The notes beneath the pieces were generated by a model. That model was not told the DNA's origin, did not search any database, and saw nothing but the letters and a program-made list of their open reading frames with translations. A program made the position numbers and the translations under genes. Shown in pieces: positions 53,963 to 63,304 of a stretch of 64,000 bases of DNA (its first letter is position 1; every line of letters starts with the position of its first letter). Source of the stretch: Euglena gracilis (Eukaryota > Euglenida > Euglenophyceae > Euglenales); assembly GCA_039621445.1 (NCBI GenBank), contig CP154956.1:78550474-78614473 (forward strand), in the 5' to 3' direction.

Positions 53963-56900
53963 GTGTGGATGGACAAGCGCTGTGGAGCATCATTTCATCC
54001 CTGCACAAGTCCCCCCCCCAAAAGGGTCTATGGCACCGGAGGGACCCGGCTCGATACCCCCGGTGCCGGACCATGCGCTCCGGAGTGCCGACGTCACCGG
54101 AGAGGCCGGCGGGGTGGGCCAGTGGCAGGGCTTGCCAGGCGTGGCGGGGAGCTGGAACAATGCACCAAACATCTTGGACCAAAGAAGGTCGGTGCACCGA
54201 AGGTTGGCTGAGGGAGTCACTTTCCACATTGTTTTAGTTAAAAAAAACAGTCACACTCAACGCCCCGGGGTTTGTCACTCCAGCCGGACTGGCTCAAAAA
54301 TGAAAAAAATAAATAACTGGAGCTGGGTGGGCCGCTTTTGTCACCTGGCAAGGTCCATGTCGTTCAGGGGTTTGCACAAACCCCAATCGGTCGCATCCAA
54401 CCCCACCAACCCCCCACCCAAAGAAAAGCAGGCAACCCCGACATCCTGGTTGGCTCCCCTCCCGGGGGGGGGGGGGGGGAAGTGTCACCTGTCCAGGTCA
54501 GCGAATATGGAGGTAGGTGACAGTTTCCCGCGGGACAGAGGGACAAAAGTGAATCTTTCGAGCCCCACTGACCCAGAAATCCAAAAAATGCGATGTCTAC
54601 ACACACGTGCATGCAGCACATGCACGCTCGCGCGCGCACACACAGCATATGTCTGTATGTTATGGTATGATATGGTGAATTACAATTTTGGCTGGAGCTG
54701 TGGAGCAAACTGCCAGTATTGGGGCAACCCCCCTTTCTGGAAATGGTCCAATGACAAAGGGAGATAGGGCCCCCACCAGAAAATATACACACCAACTTAA
54801 TTTGACCTGCCTATCAAGTTTTTGCAGGAATCAACGGAGATGAGCCTGACATTCTGGTGCAGTTTGATGGTCACGTCAAGTGGGGGGGAACTTCCAGGCA
54901 GCAGTGGGGGGGGGCAGTGTTCAATATAAGGGCAGGTGGGGGGAGTCTGGAACCACCCCGTGGGTCAAAGAGGGGGCATCCTCCCCATCCTAACGGGGGG
55001 GGGGGGTCCGAACCCCCACCCCACCTCCCAGTGGGGGCCCAGACTGACCCCAAAGGGGTACCCAGTGCCTCCCTCCAAAAAAAGTCACACTTTTCCTTCC
55101 GGTGCTTCGCGTCCAAAAAAAACTGGGCAAACTGACGATTCTTTTATCCCCAAAACGGCCATAATGTCATTTTGGGTCGATTTTTGGAGGTAAACAGGCG
55201 GCGGAACACGCGGGCGGCCCCTGGCCAGCTCGGTGCTGATGAAGCGGTTGCCGCACACGGCCTCGGGGCAGCTCAGCGCCTCGTACGCCTCGTGGGACGA
55301 GCGGAACGTGACGAGGGCGGTGCGGGTGGCGGGCTGCACCTTGACGGTGGGGCCGCCCCGCCCCGGGGGAGGCCGGCGCGGGCCTTCAAATTCTGAACGG
55401 TCACCGCGGAGGGTGGCGGAATGAAAATGTGTGGGACGCCTCCCCCCCGGGGAAACTGTCAGGCCCTGACAGGCAGGCATTATTTTTTTAAGGCGCCTTA
55501 AAAAACCTGAAAAAACCTTAAAATGTTTTTTGCCAAACTGCCTTAAAAAACCTTAAAAAACCTTAAAAAAACCTTTAAAAAAAAAAACCCGGGGAAGTTT
55601 TTCTTCCTGGTGATGACCTTAAAAAAACTTAAAAATTCTCCCCGAGAAAAAAATATTTTCTTGCCAAACAAATAATGGCATGTCTGAAACCCCACATAAA
55701 GCCAGTCAAACCAGAAGCGGTTGTGAACAAACAATATGAAAACCGGATTGTTTGCCAAGGTTCTGGCATTAGAGAGGGTGTGTTATGTTCAGTTGAAGTT
55801 GTTTTGGCCTCATCCGTTTGGCAGACAAGCATAACAAATTGATGATGTGCAAGGACCTGTGACTGTTGGACACTTTTCTGCAACAGCACTGCGTTACAAG
55901 AAGACAAAATTTGGCACCTGAAATACCCGGGATGTGTCGGGCCGGAGTCCATTTTCTGGTTTTTTCCACCATTTTTCCCTGGAAAAATGGAAAACACACA
56001 AATTTTTGTGCATAATTTGTGGGGAGTGAGTCCCACAGCTTTGATGCAACCAATCGAGTGGTAATGGTTCACCACTTCCTTGCACCCAAAGTAATGGGTG
56101 TTTGAGGGCTATCTCTCTCCGGCTGTTGGTTGCCATGAACTGGAACCACGTCACCCCCCCCCCCCAATCTCATGCCCCAATTGCGGGGAATAACGTGGTC
56201 GCTTCGGTGGGTGCTGTGCACCGGGGAGGCGGATGCCAGCCTGGTGGGTGCTGAAGCATCAACAGCTGATGGGGCTGCAGCAGTGGGTCATCAAGAGTGC
56301 CCAGGTTGGGGGGGGGGGTCGTATGGAGTGACCCAGGTCCCACTTTTAGAGTTTTCGGTCCCGCCACGCCGGGGAAACGCGAGGTTTTTCCAGGCAACCG
56401 CCACCGGATTCGGGGAGGATTGGCACTTAATTTTACTGAGGCGGCCGGATTCGCACTTAAGGGTTTTTTCTTTGAAATGGGCGCATTTGCACAAATGCGC
56501 AAATTTTATGAAATTTCTGGGACCCTTTACCCTGACACACGGAGAACAGCTTATGAACTGTTACACCCCACTGTTGAAGGGGATCCTTTTATTAAAAACA
56601 CCAAAAACCTTCTACCCCAGCACATCCCACCATGTGCACAGGTGAAATGGGGGAATCACAAATGCCTGAGAACGCAAGAAATACAATTTCTGGCAACCAC
56701 ATAACATTGCCGACCCAGAACTCGAAACCATCCATTTTCTTTCATTGCAATTACTTTAAATTTCTGACCCCATTGAGGACATTTGCTTGCCTGTTGACAA
56801 TAACTGTCCCTCGTGGACCGCCCTGATGCCCATGCTTCGCCCTAGGCTTCTTCCTTGGGCGTTCCGAAGCCACAGAGGAGTTTGAAGCCATCGGGTCATC

Positions 56901-59900
56901 TTCGGGGTCTGACATTTTAGCTGAGGAAAAAAATGCCTTAAAAAACCTTAATTCTTTTTTAAAATCCTCAAAAAAAACCTTAAAAAACCTTAAAAAAACA
57001 CCTTAAAAATTTGAGAAATCTCGCCTTAAAAAATAATAATAATGCCTGCTGACAGGTTGGCCAGCACTGGGGTCCAGATTTTTCTCTCCAATGACACCGG
57101 CAGGTGTGCCTTATGTCATAGGGTGCCTCGGGGCGGGGGGCAGGTTTGGGTCCTGTCCCGGGCCGATTCCGCCAATTCTCCCTCGAAACTGGCTGTTTTC
57201 AGGCCGCCAGGGGGGGGGGTGCGATTTAGCACTTCCTACCTCCAAAACCCAACCCCTCCCCCAAGGTTGGGAGAACATGTCCCACCCCTGCCTGCCCACA
57301 GAACCCACCTCTGTCTCCCTGAAGGGGTGCGACCCTTTTAAAACGAGTCTGCCAGGGCCCTGAAAACTTTCCAATGATTGAAGACTAGCGCGCGGCACCC
57401 TGGCGTTGACCATGTGTGATGCCAGAATTCCATCTCACGTTCCGTGGTTTTCCCAGCCAGCCCAATGCATCAACCATTGAGAACTCCCCCATTCAAAAAG
57501 CAAAATGACGTGGAGGGGATGGGGGGGGCAGGGGGAGGGGACACCTTGCGAGGACTGTTCCACCCTCATGGTGGAACACCATCCAACCTGCAACACCCGC
57601 TGCGGTTGTCCAGAAACCGGCGCGGCGGTCCGGGGGAGGGGCGGGCGAGCACCATGCCGAAGCGCTCGAAGTGGGCGCTCAGGCGGGCGATGGTGTTGAC
57701 CTCCGCGGGCACGTTGCGGACCAGGACGGTGTTCTTTGGCACCTCCCCGCCGCCCCCGCCGCCCATCCCGCCCAGGACGGTGTTTGGATGGCCTTGGTGG
57801 GGATGGACTCCCACCCGCCAGGATGGTGGGGGGCGGGGTTGACGCCCGCCTACCCACACCCGTGGGGTTTCGGGGACTCCCAGACACCCCTGATTCCGCC
57901 GCCGCCGCCATTGAAGCGCGGGTTCTGGTTCTGGTGTTGGGCATGATGCACTTGGTGCTGGGGGCAGACAATCATTTTGCCCCCTCCACCAAAGAGGCCA
58001 GTGGAGCCCTTCCATAAACAATCACCTTTCTGTGAAGAGAAAACTGGCCAACCGCCATAGCCCCCTGGCCCACTGGATCCGCCAATAACCGTCAGTCATC
58101 GCGGGCGGGGAGGGAATCATTCAGGGGAGAGGGGTTCGGCCAGATAGAAAATGATTGTGTGGCCGGTGGGGGCGGAGGTCCTCCCGCCGCTGTGGAGGGA
58201 GGAACTGCCGCTGGAGGGGCTGGGCTAGGCCCTGGCTGAGGGGCACGCCAATTCCCGGCGGCGCCGCGTTGTGGGCAAGCTGGGGACACACTAGTGCAGT
58301 GGGAGGTGGTCCATTGGACGTTTTTGGCTAACCCCCCAAAAAACTTCATCAAGTTCAAAAATCATCCAAATTCAAAGAGAGACCCCAAAACTTTAAACCC
58401 CCCTGACGGCATGGCACATCAGGGACACTGGAAACTCTCTCTGTAAAAGTTACCAAAAAACCTCAAATTGAACGACGAAAATGGTGCCCCCTGGAACAGC
58501 TACTCTCCAAAAAAAAAACCCATGCTGGGAACTCCTGTGAGGTCCAACCCCCCACTGGAGGAATTTAAGAAACATCCCCAGAAGTCATGGACAAATGCTG
58601 CATTGCAGCAGTGGTTCTATGAGTGCCGTCCATCTGCCTATTGGGAACAGCAACTCCCTGAAAAGACCAAAATCCCCCCACGACGAACACGAACAGTTCA
58701 ATGACAACGATCTAAAGAGGGAGCAGGCAAACTAAACCCAAAGCTCTACAAAACCCAAAGTCCACAGAGGAATGACCATGGGCTGAATGGAGTGGAACAA
58801 GGACCAGCTGAATTTGGCCGGCAATGTCCGCCTGGTCCCCACACCATCCGGGAGGGGGCGACACAGCGCCGGGCAAGCCCGGGTGCTGCTGCTGGGGCTG
58901 CATCGCGAGGGGGAGGCCGTTGAACGTCATCCCCTGGGGGGCGAGCCCCTGGCCCTGCAGCAGCTGGGGGTGGCCGAGGAACTGGGGGCCGAAGCCGGGG
59001 GCGAATTGCATCGGGTGCGGGGCCTGGGGGGCCAGCGGCATCAGGCCTTGGGGGAAATGCAGCTGTTGGGGGGCAGCCCGCGGGTGACTTTTTGTGTGGC
59101 GTCCCCTGACGTCGCTGGCCATGCTCATTCGTGAGTGAGGGGCTATGTGCATTGGTTCCACCAATGAAAAAAATGATATTGAAAATGAAAATGGTGCCAC
59201 AATAGAAAAAAAAGGGGGGAAGCGCGTGGGAAACATGATTGGATTGCGCGTGCCGTTTCCGCCGACCATTTGGAGGTGCATGCGCCACTCAATCGCCCGA
59301 AAAATCAGCACCGAACGTTGCCCGTGGAGACCACGGCACTCCTTTGCTACACACAGCACGTGCGCTCCGACCAGCGGCGGGCTGGGCGGGGGCCAGCGGG
59401 GCCGGGCTGCAGCAGTTGGGGGTGGCCGGTGAGGGGCCCCCGTGGGGCTTGGGCCATGGCCAGCTGGACGTTGCGTTGGTTGGCGGCAGCCCTGTGAGCC
59501 GCACCGAAGGAGAAAGACCCGCACAGAAGACTGGTTTGCTGTGCGCTCCTCGGGGCTCTCTCCATTCCTGGAGGGCTGCCACAGACGCGGCAATGTCCAC
59601 AGGTCTTTTTGAAATTTCATGGTAGGATGGTAGGGGACTTTCTTCAGGACCAGACAGCTGATTGGAAAAAAGGTGTTGGCTTGACCCCCCCCCCCCCAGA
59701 GGGCGGGGTCCAAGAGGGGGAGGTCCGGCTGGATTGACAGTTACCCCCCCCCCTTGCCCATTGACCGGGTTCCAACAACCCCCAACCAGGGGGTGGTCGT
59801 ACGACTAGGCGTCAAAAACAACCCAATTTTCAAAATCTACCCCCTTACCTGCAACCCCCGACCGGGGAGTGGTCGTTGTTTAGGGGTGGTCGGTGGGCAG

Positions 59901-61086
59901 AAGGGGGGAGTACACTGGCTGGCTGGCTGGTCCACAAGAACGGGCAAAAAATCCAGAATCCAGACAGTTTGGGATTTTTCAGCCCAACCACAACTTTTGA
60001 GATGAAAAACCCAAAAGAATCTGAACAATGCCATTTTTGGCCCGTTTTTCAAAAAAAAAAAACTGTGCTGTGCGCCAAACTTTTTCTCGGTCCAACCCAG
60101 CTTTGCTGGGATGCCCTGAACTTTCCAGTAACTAGTCCAGCCCCCCCCCCCCCCTAGCAGGGGTCTGCCTGGAAGATGCGGGCTGGCTGACCACAACTCT
60201 TCCTGGGAACTCCCCAACTTGGAAACCCCCAATTCCACTGAAAAGAACCGCGGCTAGCCATCATCCCCGCTCCTTCGCCAGGTTCTCATTTCTATTTGCT
60301 CTTTTTAAATCCAGGCAAAATCTGTCCACCCTCTGTGGTGATGGGGACAAAGACAAAACACACTCACAAATTGGGAGGTCAGAGAGAAAGTCGAGAAAAA
60401 TGGCAGGGGGGCGAAGCGAGGCAGTTGGGCCGTTGCCAGAATGACAGCACCAATTGCGCCGCTGGCGATGGCAGCCTGTTCCAGGCCATGGATGTCTGGT
60501 GTGGAGGACACAGGGCTGGCTGGGGTCGCCCATCGCGGGGTTCGGGGCTGCAGCGGACATCAGCAGAGAGTTGAGGGAGTTCTCCAGCGGGTTGAGGGGC
60601 ACCGTGAAGTCCTCCTCCTCCGCCCCCTTCCCCCGCTCGGCGCTGCCCCGGGTCCCCGGCCGCAGCCCGCCCCAACAGTGGGACCGACCCATCCCATACA
60701 GGTCATGCGGCATCACATGTGACGGGGCGTGGCGTGTGTGGGAGAGGGGGAATTACTTGCACGCACTTTCGATCCGGGGGTGTGGTTGTGGTCCAACCTA
60801 ATGAAATGCGAAAAGAATGGAGAGCTGTGGGGGAAAAAAACCAATTGGAATATATGAGCCCAATATACATATATATAATACAATATTATATATAATATAA
60901 TATACATATAATATGAGACATATGTATACAGAATATGTAAGAGACTTATGGATAATTACCTTGATGGACAGCCTTCCCTGGAGCCGGCTTCCTCTGCCAG
61001 GGTGGGAGGACAGACGGCGACACATGGGTGCGCTTCGGCAGAGGAGGGCTGGCTCCTCGCCCGTGCCGCGCGTCTGCCTCGCTGAC
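45902..61086 (-). CDS. RBM26/RBM27-like RNA-binding protein gene
   Basis: Minus-strand exons from about 61.1 kb down to a TGA at 45,902-45,904. The RRM is diagnostic: NTVLVRNVPAEVNTIARLSA and HFERFGM, then TRTALVTFRSSHEAYEALSC and PEAVCGNRFIS. This parallels the RBM26/27 RRM (short name-like start, ...LxxHFxxFG..., ...EAV.NNRFI...). It is preceded by a Pro/Gln/Gly-rich region and followed by coiled-coil segments, a second RRM-like half (AAFPGKRTAMRALETS) and an acidic tail, the order seen in RBM26/27. These proteins act in nuclear polyadenylated-RNA decay (PAXT-linked). The N-terminal PWI-like and CCCH zinc-finger parts were not found; they may lie beyond 64 kb. Phase matches support the central exons. 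The exact exon set is incomplete. Confidence 0.65.
46277..46345 (-). CDS. Small exon, RBM26/27-like gene
   Basis: The donor is gtgaag|gtggtg at 46,277. It encodes APLLATTTTPLSVEFHADYV. If the donor is not used the frame ends four codons later at TGA. The acceptor was not resolved (about 46,345). Confidence 0.4.
46549..46772 (-). CDS. Acidic plus RRM-like exon, RBM26/27-like gene
   Basis: The acceptor is tcgcggtcag at 46,773-46,774 and the donor ttgct|gtatgt at 46,549; 224 nt. It encodes MDAEDEEDDQATSDLFVRPF, then NEEDVMFHFATTARAAAHLA and VATGEQLSGQLVENP. DVMFHFATxxxAxxLAxxxGEQLxG resembles the second half of an RRM. A (CAG)n tract lies just upstream at 46,805-46,838 and would encode poly-Gln if the exon extends upstream. 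Confidence 0.55.
48101..48246. repeat. GACAATTGCCC repeat module, single
   Basis: One module with a 30-bp T/A-rich insertion in the middle; no spacer part is attached. Confidence 0.6.
48645..49165. repeat. CTTGTCCAGCATCTGCAC minisatellite
   Basis: About thirty degenerate 15-18 bp units (cttgtccagcatctgca and variants). Open frames through it translate to Ser/Ile/Cys repeats and are not regarded as genes. Confidence 0.8.
49449..49762. repeat. GACAATTGCCC repeat element, copy 2
   Basis: Same order as copy 1: ggcgtcaattgccc, a spacer with agcacgttgtagcgaaac and gtgaaaagaaagtta, then the gacaaattgggcagcacgg module. The spacers are recognisably homologous over about 180 bp. Confidence 0.7.
49882..50305. 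repeat. (GGGT)n, (GA)n, (GT)n tracts
   Basis: GGGT at 49,882-49,925, GA at 49,980-50,015, GT at 50,066-50,105 and 50,262-50,305; in an intron or 3' region downstream of the exon at 50,359. Confidence 0.8.
50359..50600 (-). CDS. Helical exon after the coiled coil, RBM26/27-like gene
   Basis: The acceptor is gggcacacag at 50,601-50,602 and the donor ggcgct|gtttga at 50,359; 242 nt, i.e. two bases plus 80 codons. It encodes LAKCKQRFVELERNPSAFPP, then AEKQTLLRSIRELGQALRGI. This resembles the RBM26/27 segment where a coiled coil is followed by a charged helix (xPxEKxxLxxxIxxLxxxI). The phase relation to the previous exon is off by one base, so a small exon or different border is possible. Confidence 0.6.
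50795..51066. repeat. (CA)n, (CCCA)n, (CG/CA)n tract abutting a donor
   Basis: On the gene strand the tract begins (GTGC)n at the donor of the coiled-coil exon, then (GT)n, (GGGT)n, (GT)n. Z-DNA-prone in the CG part. Confidence 0.85.
51067..51320 (-). CDS. Coiled-coil exon, RBM26/27-like gene
   Basis: The acceptor is ctggcggcag at 51,321-51,322. It encodes SKLQRAEIERIKLLTQRRAE, then TAEKLRQLEQKGRP, an Ala/Pro linker, and LTSDRARQLGTLLEKKKATV. A long coiled coil after the RRM is typical of RBM26/27. The donor is ccgc|gtgcgt, opening a (GTGC)n/(GT)n/(GGGT)n tract of about 280 bp on the gene strand. Confidence 0.65.
52130..52510. repeat. CTAATAAGTGCGCACC repeat pair
   Basis: ctaataaatgcgcacc, gggtccgaaactacctccct and aaagtgcgcacc at 52,150-52,215 recur as ctaataagtgcgcacc, gggcccgaaactacgtcctt at 52,440-52,495. 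Short GTGCGCAC palindromes; inside a large intron. Confidence 0.55.
53376..53578 (-). CDS. Arg/Gly-rich exon, RBM26/27-like gene
   Basis: An excellent donor (attctag|gtaagc) at 53,376 and an acceptor gcccagccag at 53,579-53,580; 203 nt. The only fully open frame reads ELGGGLRRGLRWQTAVAGHR, then a Gly/Trp/Arg-rich stretch ending GTGYETGIL. Probably a disordered linker after the RRM. Confidence 0.5.
54050..54151 (-). CDS. Pro/Ser-rich exon, RBM26/27-like gene (tentative)
   Basis: The acceptor is attgttccag at 54,152-54,153. It encodes LPATPGKPCHWPTPPASPVT, then SALRSAWSGTGG. The donor is perhaps ggg|gtatcg near 54,050. Low complexity; a second frame is also open. Confidence 0.4.
55210..55339 (-). 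CDS. Second half of the RRM, RBM26/27-like gene
   Basis: The acceptor is gtcaag at 55,340-55,341, phase 0, fitting the previous exon. It encodes VQPATRTALVTFRSSHEAYE, then ALSCPEAVCGNRFISTELAR: RNP1-type strand (TALVTF), second helix and the EAVxxNRFI strand typical of RBM26/27. The 3' border is one of two nearby GTs (55,210 or 55,196). Confidence 0.75.
56935..57040. repeat. CCTTAAAAAA tandem repeats (pair with 55.49-55.62 kb)
   Basis: ccttaaaaaacc units here and at 55,490-55,625 bracket about 1.3 kb of unique AT-rich sequence within the intron that splits the RRM. They could be the two ends of one element. Confidence 0.45.
57653..57792 (-). CDS. First half of the RRM, RBM26/27-like gene
   Basis: The acceptor is ccaccaag at 57,793-57,794 and the donor ggcatg|gtgctc at 57,653; 140 nt, phase 1 to 0. 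After a Gly-rich lead it encodes KNTVLVRNVPAEVNTIARLS, then AHFERFGM: RNP2-type strand, first helix and the FGxV-type turn of an RRM. Close in pattern to RBM26/27, where the helix is also LNxHFxxFG. Confidence 0.75.
57888..57957 (-). CDS. His/Gln/Asn then Gly-rich exon, RBM26/27-like gene
   Basis: The acceptor is ctgcccccag at 57,958-57,959 and the donor atcaggg|gtgtct at 57,888; 70 nt, phase 0 to 1. It encodes HQVHHAQHQNQNPRFNGGGG. The leftover G combines with GC at the start of the next exon to give Gly, a phase match that supports both borders. Confidence 0.65.
58865..59062 (-). CDS. Pro/Gln/Phe-rich exon, RBM26/27-like gene
   Basis: The acceptor is ccccaacag at 59,063-59,064 and the donor ggcgct|gtgtcg at 58,865; exactly 198 nt (66 codons), phase 0 to 0. 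It encodes LHFPQGLMPLAPQAPHPMQF, then APGFGPQFLGHPQLLQGQGL. Such a Pro-rich stretch precedes the RRM in RBM26/27. It is disordered, with probable protein-binding or condensate-type character. Confidence 0.65.
59361..59491 (-). CDS. Pro/Gln-rich exon, RBM26/27-like gene
   Basis: The acceptor is ggctcacag at 59,492-59,493 and the donor cgcac|gtgctg at 59,361. It encodes AANQRNVQLAMAQAPRGPLT, then GHPQLLQPGPAGPRPARRWS. The phrase GHPQLLQ recurs in the next exon, indicating an internal repeat in the low-complexity region. Confidence 0.5.
59741..59905. repeat. Related C-tract/ACCGG element
   Basis: It has cccattgaccgggttcc, accagggggtggtcgtacga and cccccgaccggggagtggtc, resembling the ends of the 16.6 and 32.8 kb elements, but shorter and less regular. 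Confidence 0.35.
59920..60200 (+). repeat. Dispersed repeat shared with 9.4-9.8 kb
   Basis: The partner of the repeat at 9,405-9,810: cagcccaaccacaacttttg, aatgccatttttggcccgtt and tctcggtccaacccagcttt appear in the same order, about 60-70% identical by eye. Confidence 0.65.
60512..60716 (-). CDS. Acidic exon, RBM26/27-like gene
   Basis: The clearest segment is GKGAEEEDFTVPLNPLENSL, then NSLLMSAAAPNPAMGDPSQP, followed by a donor (ccct|gtgtcc). The open frame extends back to 60,716 through a weakly coding stretch; the true acceptor may be near 60,650. Function within the protein unknown. Confidence 0.45.
60960..61086 (-). CDS. Upstream exon, RBM26/27-like gene (tentative)
   Basis: The donor is atcaag|gtaatt at 60,960, very good. 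Two frames are open: one starts near an ATG (61,088) with MSARQTRGTGEEPALLCRSA; the other reads PPLPKRTHVSPSVLPPWQRK. Membership in the gene is assumed from strand and position. Confidence 0.35.
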
Positions 61087-61282
61087 ATGGCCGCAGGTTG
61101 GGAGTGAGTCCCCACGCCCCAACCCTGAGGTATCGAGCCAGTTGGCCCATTCTCTTTCCAGAACATTGGAAGGAATGACACAAAGTGTTGTCAAAGTAGA
61201 GTCAAAGTACAGTCAAAGTACTGCCAAAGTACCTCCCCCCCCTTGTCTAAGAAACGGAAAAGATGGGTAAGAAACGGGGGGG

Positions 61283-61358
61283 GACACAGTGTGTGTCCCA
61301 GTGCACGGGGACACACACTGTGTCTCGTGGACTCAGTCCACGAGACACAGTGTGTGTC
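61283..61358. repeat. Overlapping perfect inverted repeats
   Basis: Arms 61,310-61,333 and 61,335-61,358 form a perfect 24-bp inverted repeat with a 1-nt centre. The first arm also pairs with 61,283-61,299 (17 bp, 8-nt loop). The three copies of gacacagtgtgtgtc and its complement allow two mutually exclusive hairpins. Confidence 0.85.
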
Positions 61359-61379
61359 TTGGGCCTCAGTCCACGGATA

Positions 61380-61660
61380 TAAGATGTGGCCCCTAACTGT
61401 CACAAAGATGTGGCCCACAGCTGTGCCCAAGATGTGCCAGAAAGCTAGACCCAAAAAGATGTGGCACCAAAATGTTGTCCACCTGTGGCACCAAATTGCC
61501 CCCAATGTGCACCAAGCTGGCCCCAAGATGTGCACCAAACTCTGACCCCAAGATGTGCACTAAATTGGTCAAAATGTGGAAAATGTCCAAAATGTCCAAA
61601 ATGTCCAAAATGCTTCCCCCGGCTGTGGCCAAGATGTGGCCCAAAATGTGGCACCAAACT
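61380..61660. repeat. GATGTGGCCC/GATGTGCACCAA minisatellite
   Basis: Tandem degenerate units of about 27-33 bp around aagatgtggcccaaa and aagatgtgcaccaaa. A long open frame here is a by-product of the repeat. Confidence 0.7.
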
Positions 61661-62143
61661 GGGGGTGAATGTTGAATGTGCTTGGGTGGACAAAAAACTG
61701 TTTAAGGATCTTTTCCCAGGGCAAGGCAAAACACAGCTGAAACAGAAACAGCTGAAACAAGGGACCGAATTACTTGAAGCACATCAGACGAACTTCTGCA
61801 GCAGCGCCTTGTGAAGGTCTTCAAGTTCATTCATTATTCTTTTATCTCACTTGACCTTTAAGCAAATCACTTGGATCTTGAAACTTGTCAAATTGATGTG
61901 TCGCACTTGTTTTTATAACTTGAACCCCACCATGGACCTTCACCTGTCGGCCAAGCTGTATGAAAGAATGTATACCCATTGCAACACAGGATCCTCCATA
62001 CGTATCAGGATATATAAGGATTTAACCAGGCACCGCGATTCCTAATCCAAAAAAACCAACGGTGGTTTTTTTGAAGCAAAAAAACACAGTTTTTGGTTTT
62101 TTTCGAAAAAAACCAAAAAAACACCATCCCTGACCCTCACCCC

Positions 62144-62501
62144 CCCCCTATTTGCCCCCCCCCCTAATTGGCTAATTGGGGGGTCCTTAAGGGAGGTCCA
62201 TTAGCCAATTAGGGGGCGGGGTTAGCCCAATTGGCCAATGGACGTTCCCTTGGCCAACTTTGGCCAATTTCGGCAAAGGCTCAGAAAACCTCCAAAAACG
62301 TCCGTTTCGAAAATGTTAAAAATTGCCGGATAAGAAAAAGTCATGACCAATCCAAACATGCACAAAAAATCGACCAATTTTGCACAGGTCAAAAATTATG
62401 GGGTCGGGGTCCTCGAGCCCCCCCCCTAATTGTCCCCCCCCCCTAATTGGCTAATGGGGGGTCTGAAGGAGCCCGGCCATTAGCCAAATAGGGGGGGGGT
62501 G
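62144..62501. mobile_element. C-tract-ended double-hairpin element (TAATTGGCTAAT type)
   Basis: Two hairpin modules, each CCCCCC-TAATTGGCTAAT ... ATTAGCCAATTA-GGGGGG (62,156-62,218 and 62,435-62,495), flank about 215 bp of AAATTGGCC-type sequence. Same architecture as the elements at 16.6 and 32.8 kb but a different terminal word. Confidence 0.55.
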
Positions 62502-62511
62502 AGGGTACCAT

Positions 62512-62978
62512 GCCCCCCCCCCCGAGCTATCCCCCCCCCCGAGCTATTCCCATTGGGGGTACGGGAATAGCTCACTGTCATAGCACTTTTTATAAAGAAC
62601 TTCCAAAGAAAGTGGTCAAAAATCGACGTTTTTGGACCATTTTCAAAAATCACCTTTTGGCAAATGTGCTCAAAATTGACCATTTTTTGCGAACATCCAA
62701 AAAAGTTGCCAAAAATGACCCCTTTTGGGTTGTCCGAGGGTCGGGTACCCCCCCCCTTTATTGTCCCCCCCCCCCCTTTATTGTCCCTGGGCCCCGGCCG
62801 ACGGGTTTTTTTGGCTTGACCAATGAAATTCCTTTGGTACCCCTTTATTGTCCCCCCCCCCTTTATTGTCCGGTCGGGCCTCCCGGGGGCAGGTCGGTGG
62901 GACAATAAAGGGGGGGGGTGGTATGGGAATAGCTCGGGGGGGGGACCTAGGTCCCCCCCCCCCGAGCTGTCCCCCCCC
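62512..62978. mobile_element. Nested C-tract elements (GAGCTATTCCC and TTTATTGTCC types)
   Basis: The outer ends are CCCCCC-GAGCTATTCCC at 62,512-62,575 and GGGAATAGCTC-GGGGGG at 62,926-62,975. Inside is a second unit with CCCCCC-TTTATTGTCC (62,752-62,790 and 62,840-62,872) and GGACAATAAAGGGGGG (62,900-62,920). The interiors are AT-rich and non-coding. Confidence 0.5.
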
Positions 62979-63030
62979 GTACTGTTCCCATTGGGCCGTA
63001 AAGGGTCCCAGGGACGGGAATTATATCGAG

Positions 63031-63152
63031 AACTGTGTCCCAGACGCCGGTTCGGGCGGGAAACCTGTGCCTGGGACGCCGGTTCGGGCTGTAGCCCGAA
63101 CCGGCGTCCCAGGCACAGGTTTCCCGCCCGAACCGGCGTCTAGGACACAGTT
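63031..63152. repeat. 122-bp near-perfect palindrome
   Basis: Arms of 60 nt (63,031-63,090 and 63,093-63,152) with a 2-nt centre and one mismatch. The inner word gacgccggttcgggc occurs twice in each arm, so several alternative foldings exist. A degraded further unit follows at 63,160-63,210. Confidence 0.9.
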
Positions 63153-63304
63153 TTTGAAACCGTGGCTAGGGGGCTCCGGTTTCATGCCCGAACCGGCGGC
63201 TAGGGAATCACGGCCAATTTCGCCCAAAATACCCATGTTTGGGGCAGTTTTGGGCAATTTTGGCCCAAATGGGCCGCCGGTCAAAAATGGCAGATTTCAT
63301 ACTT

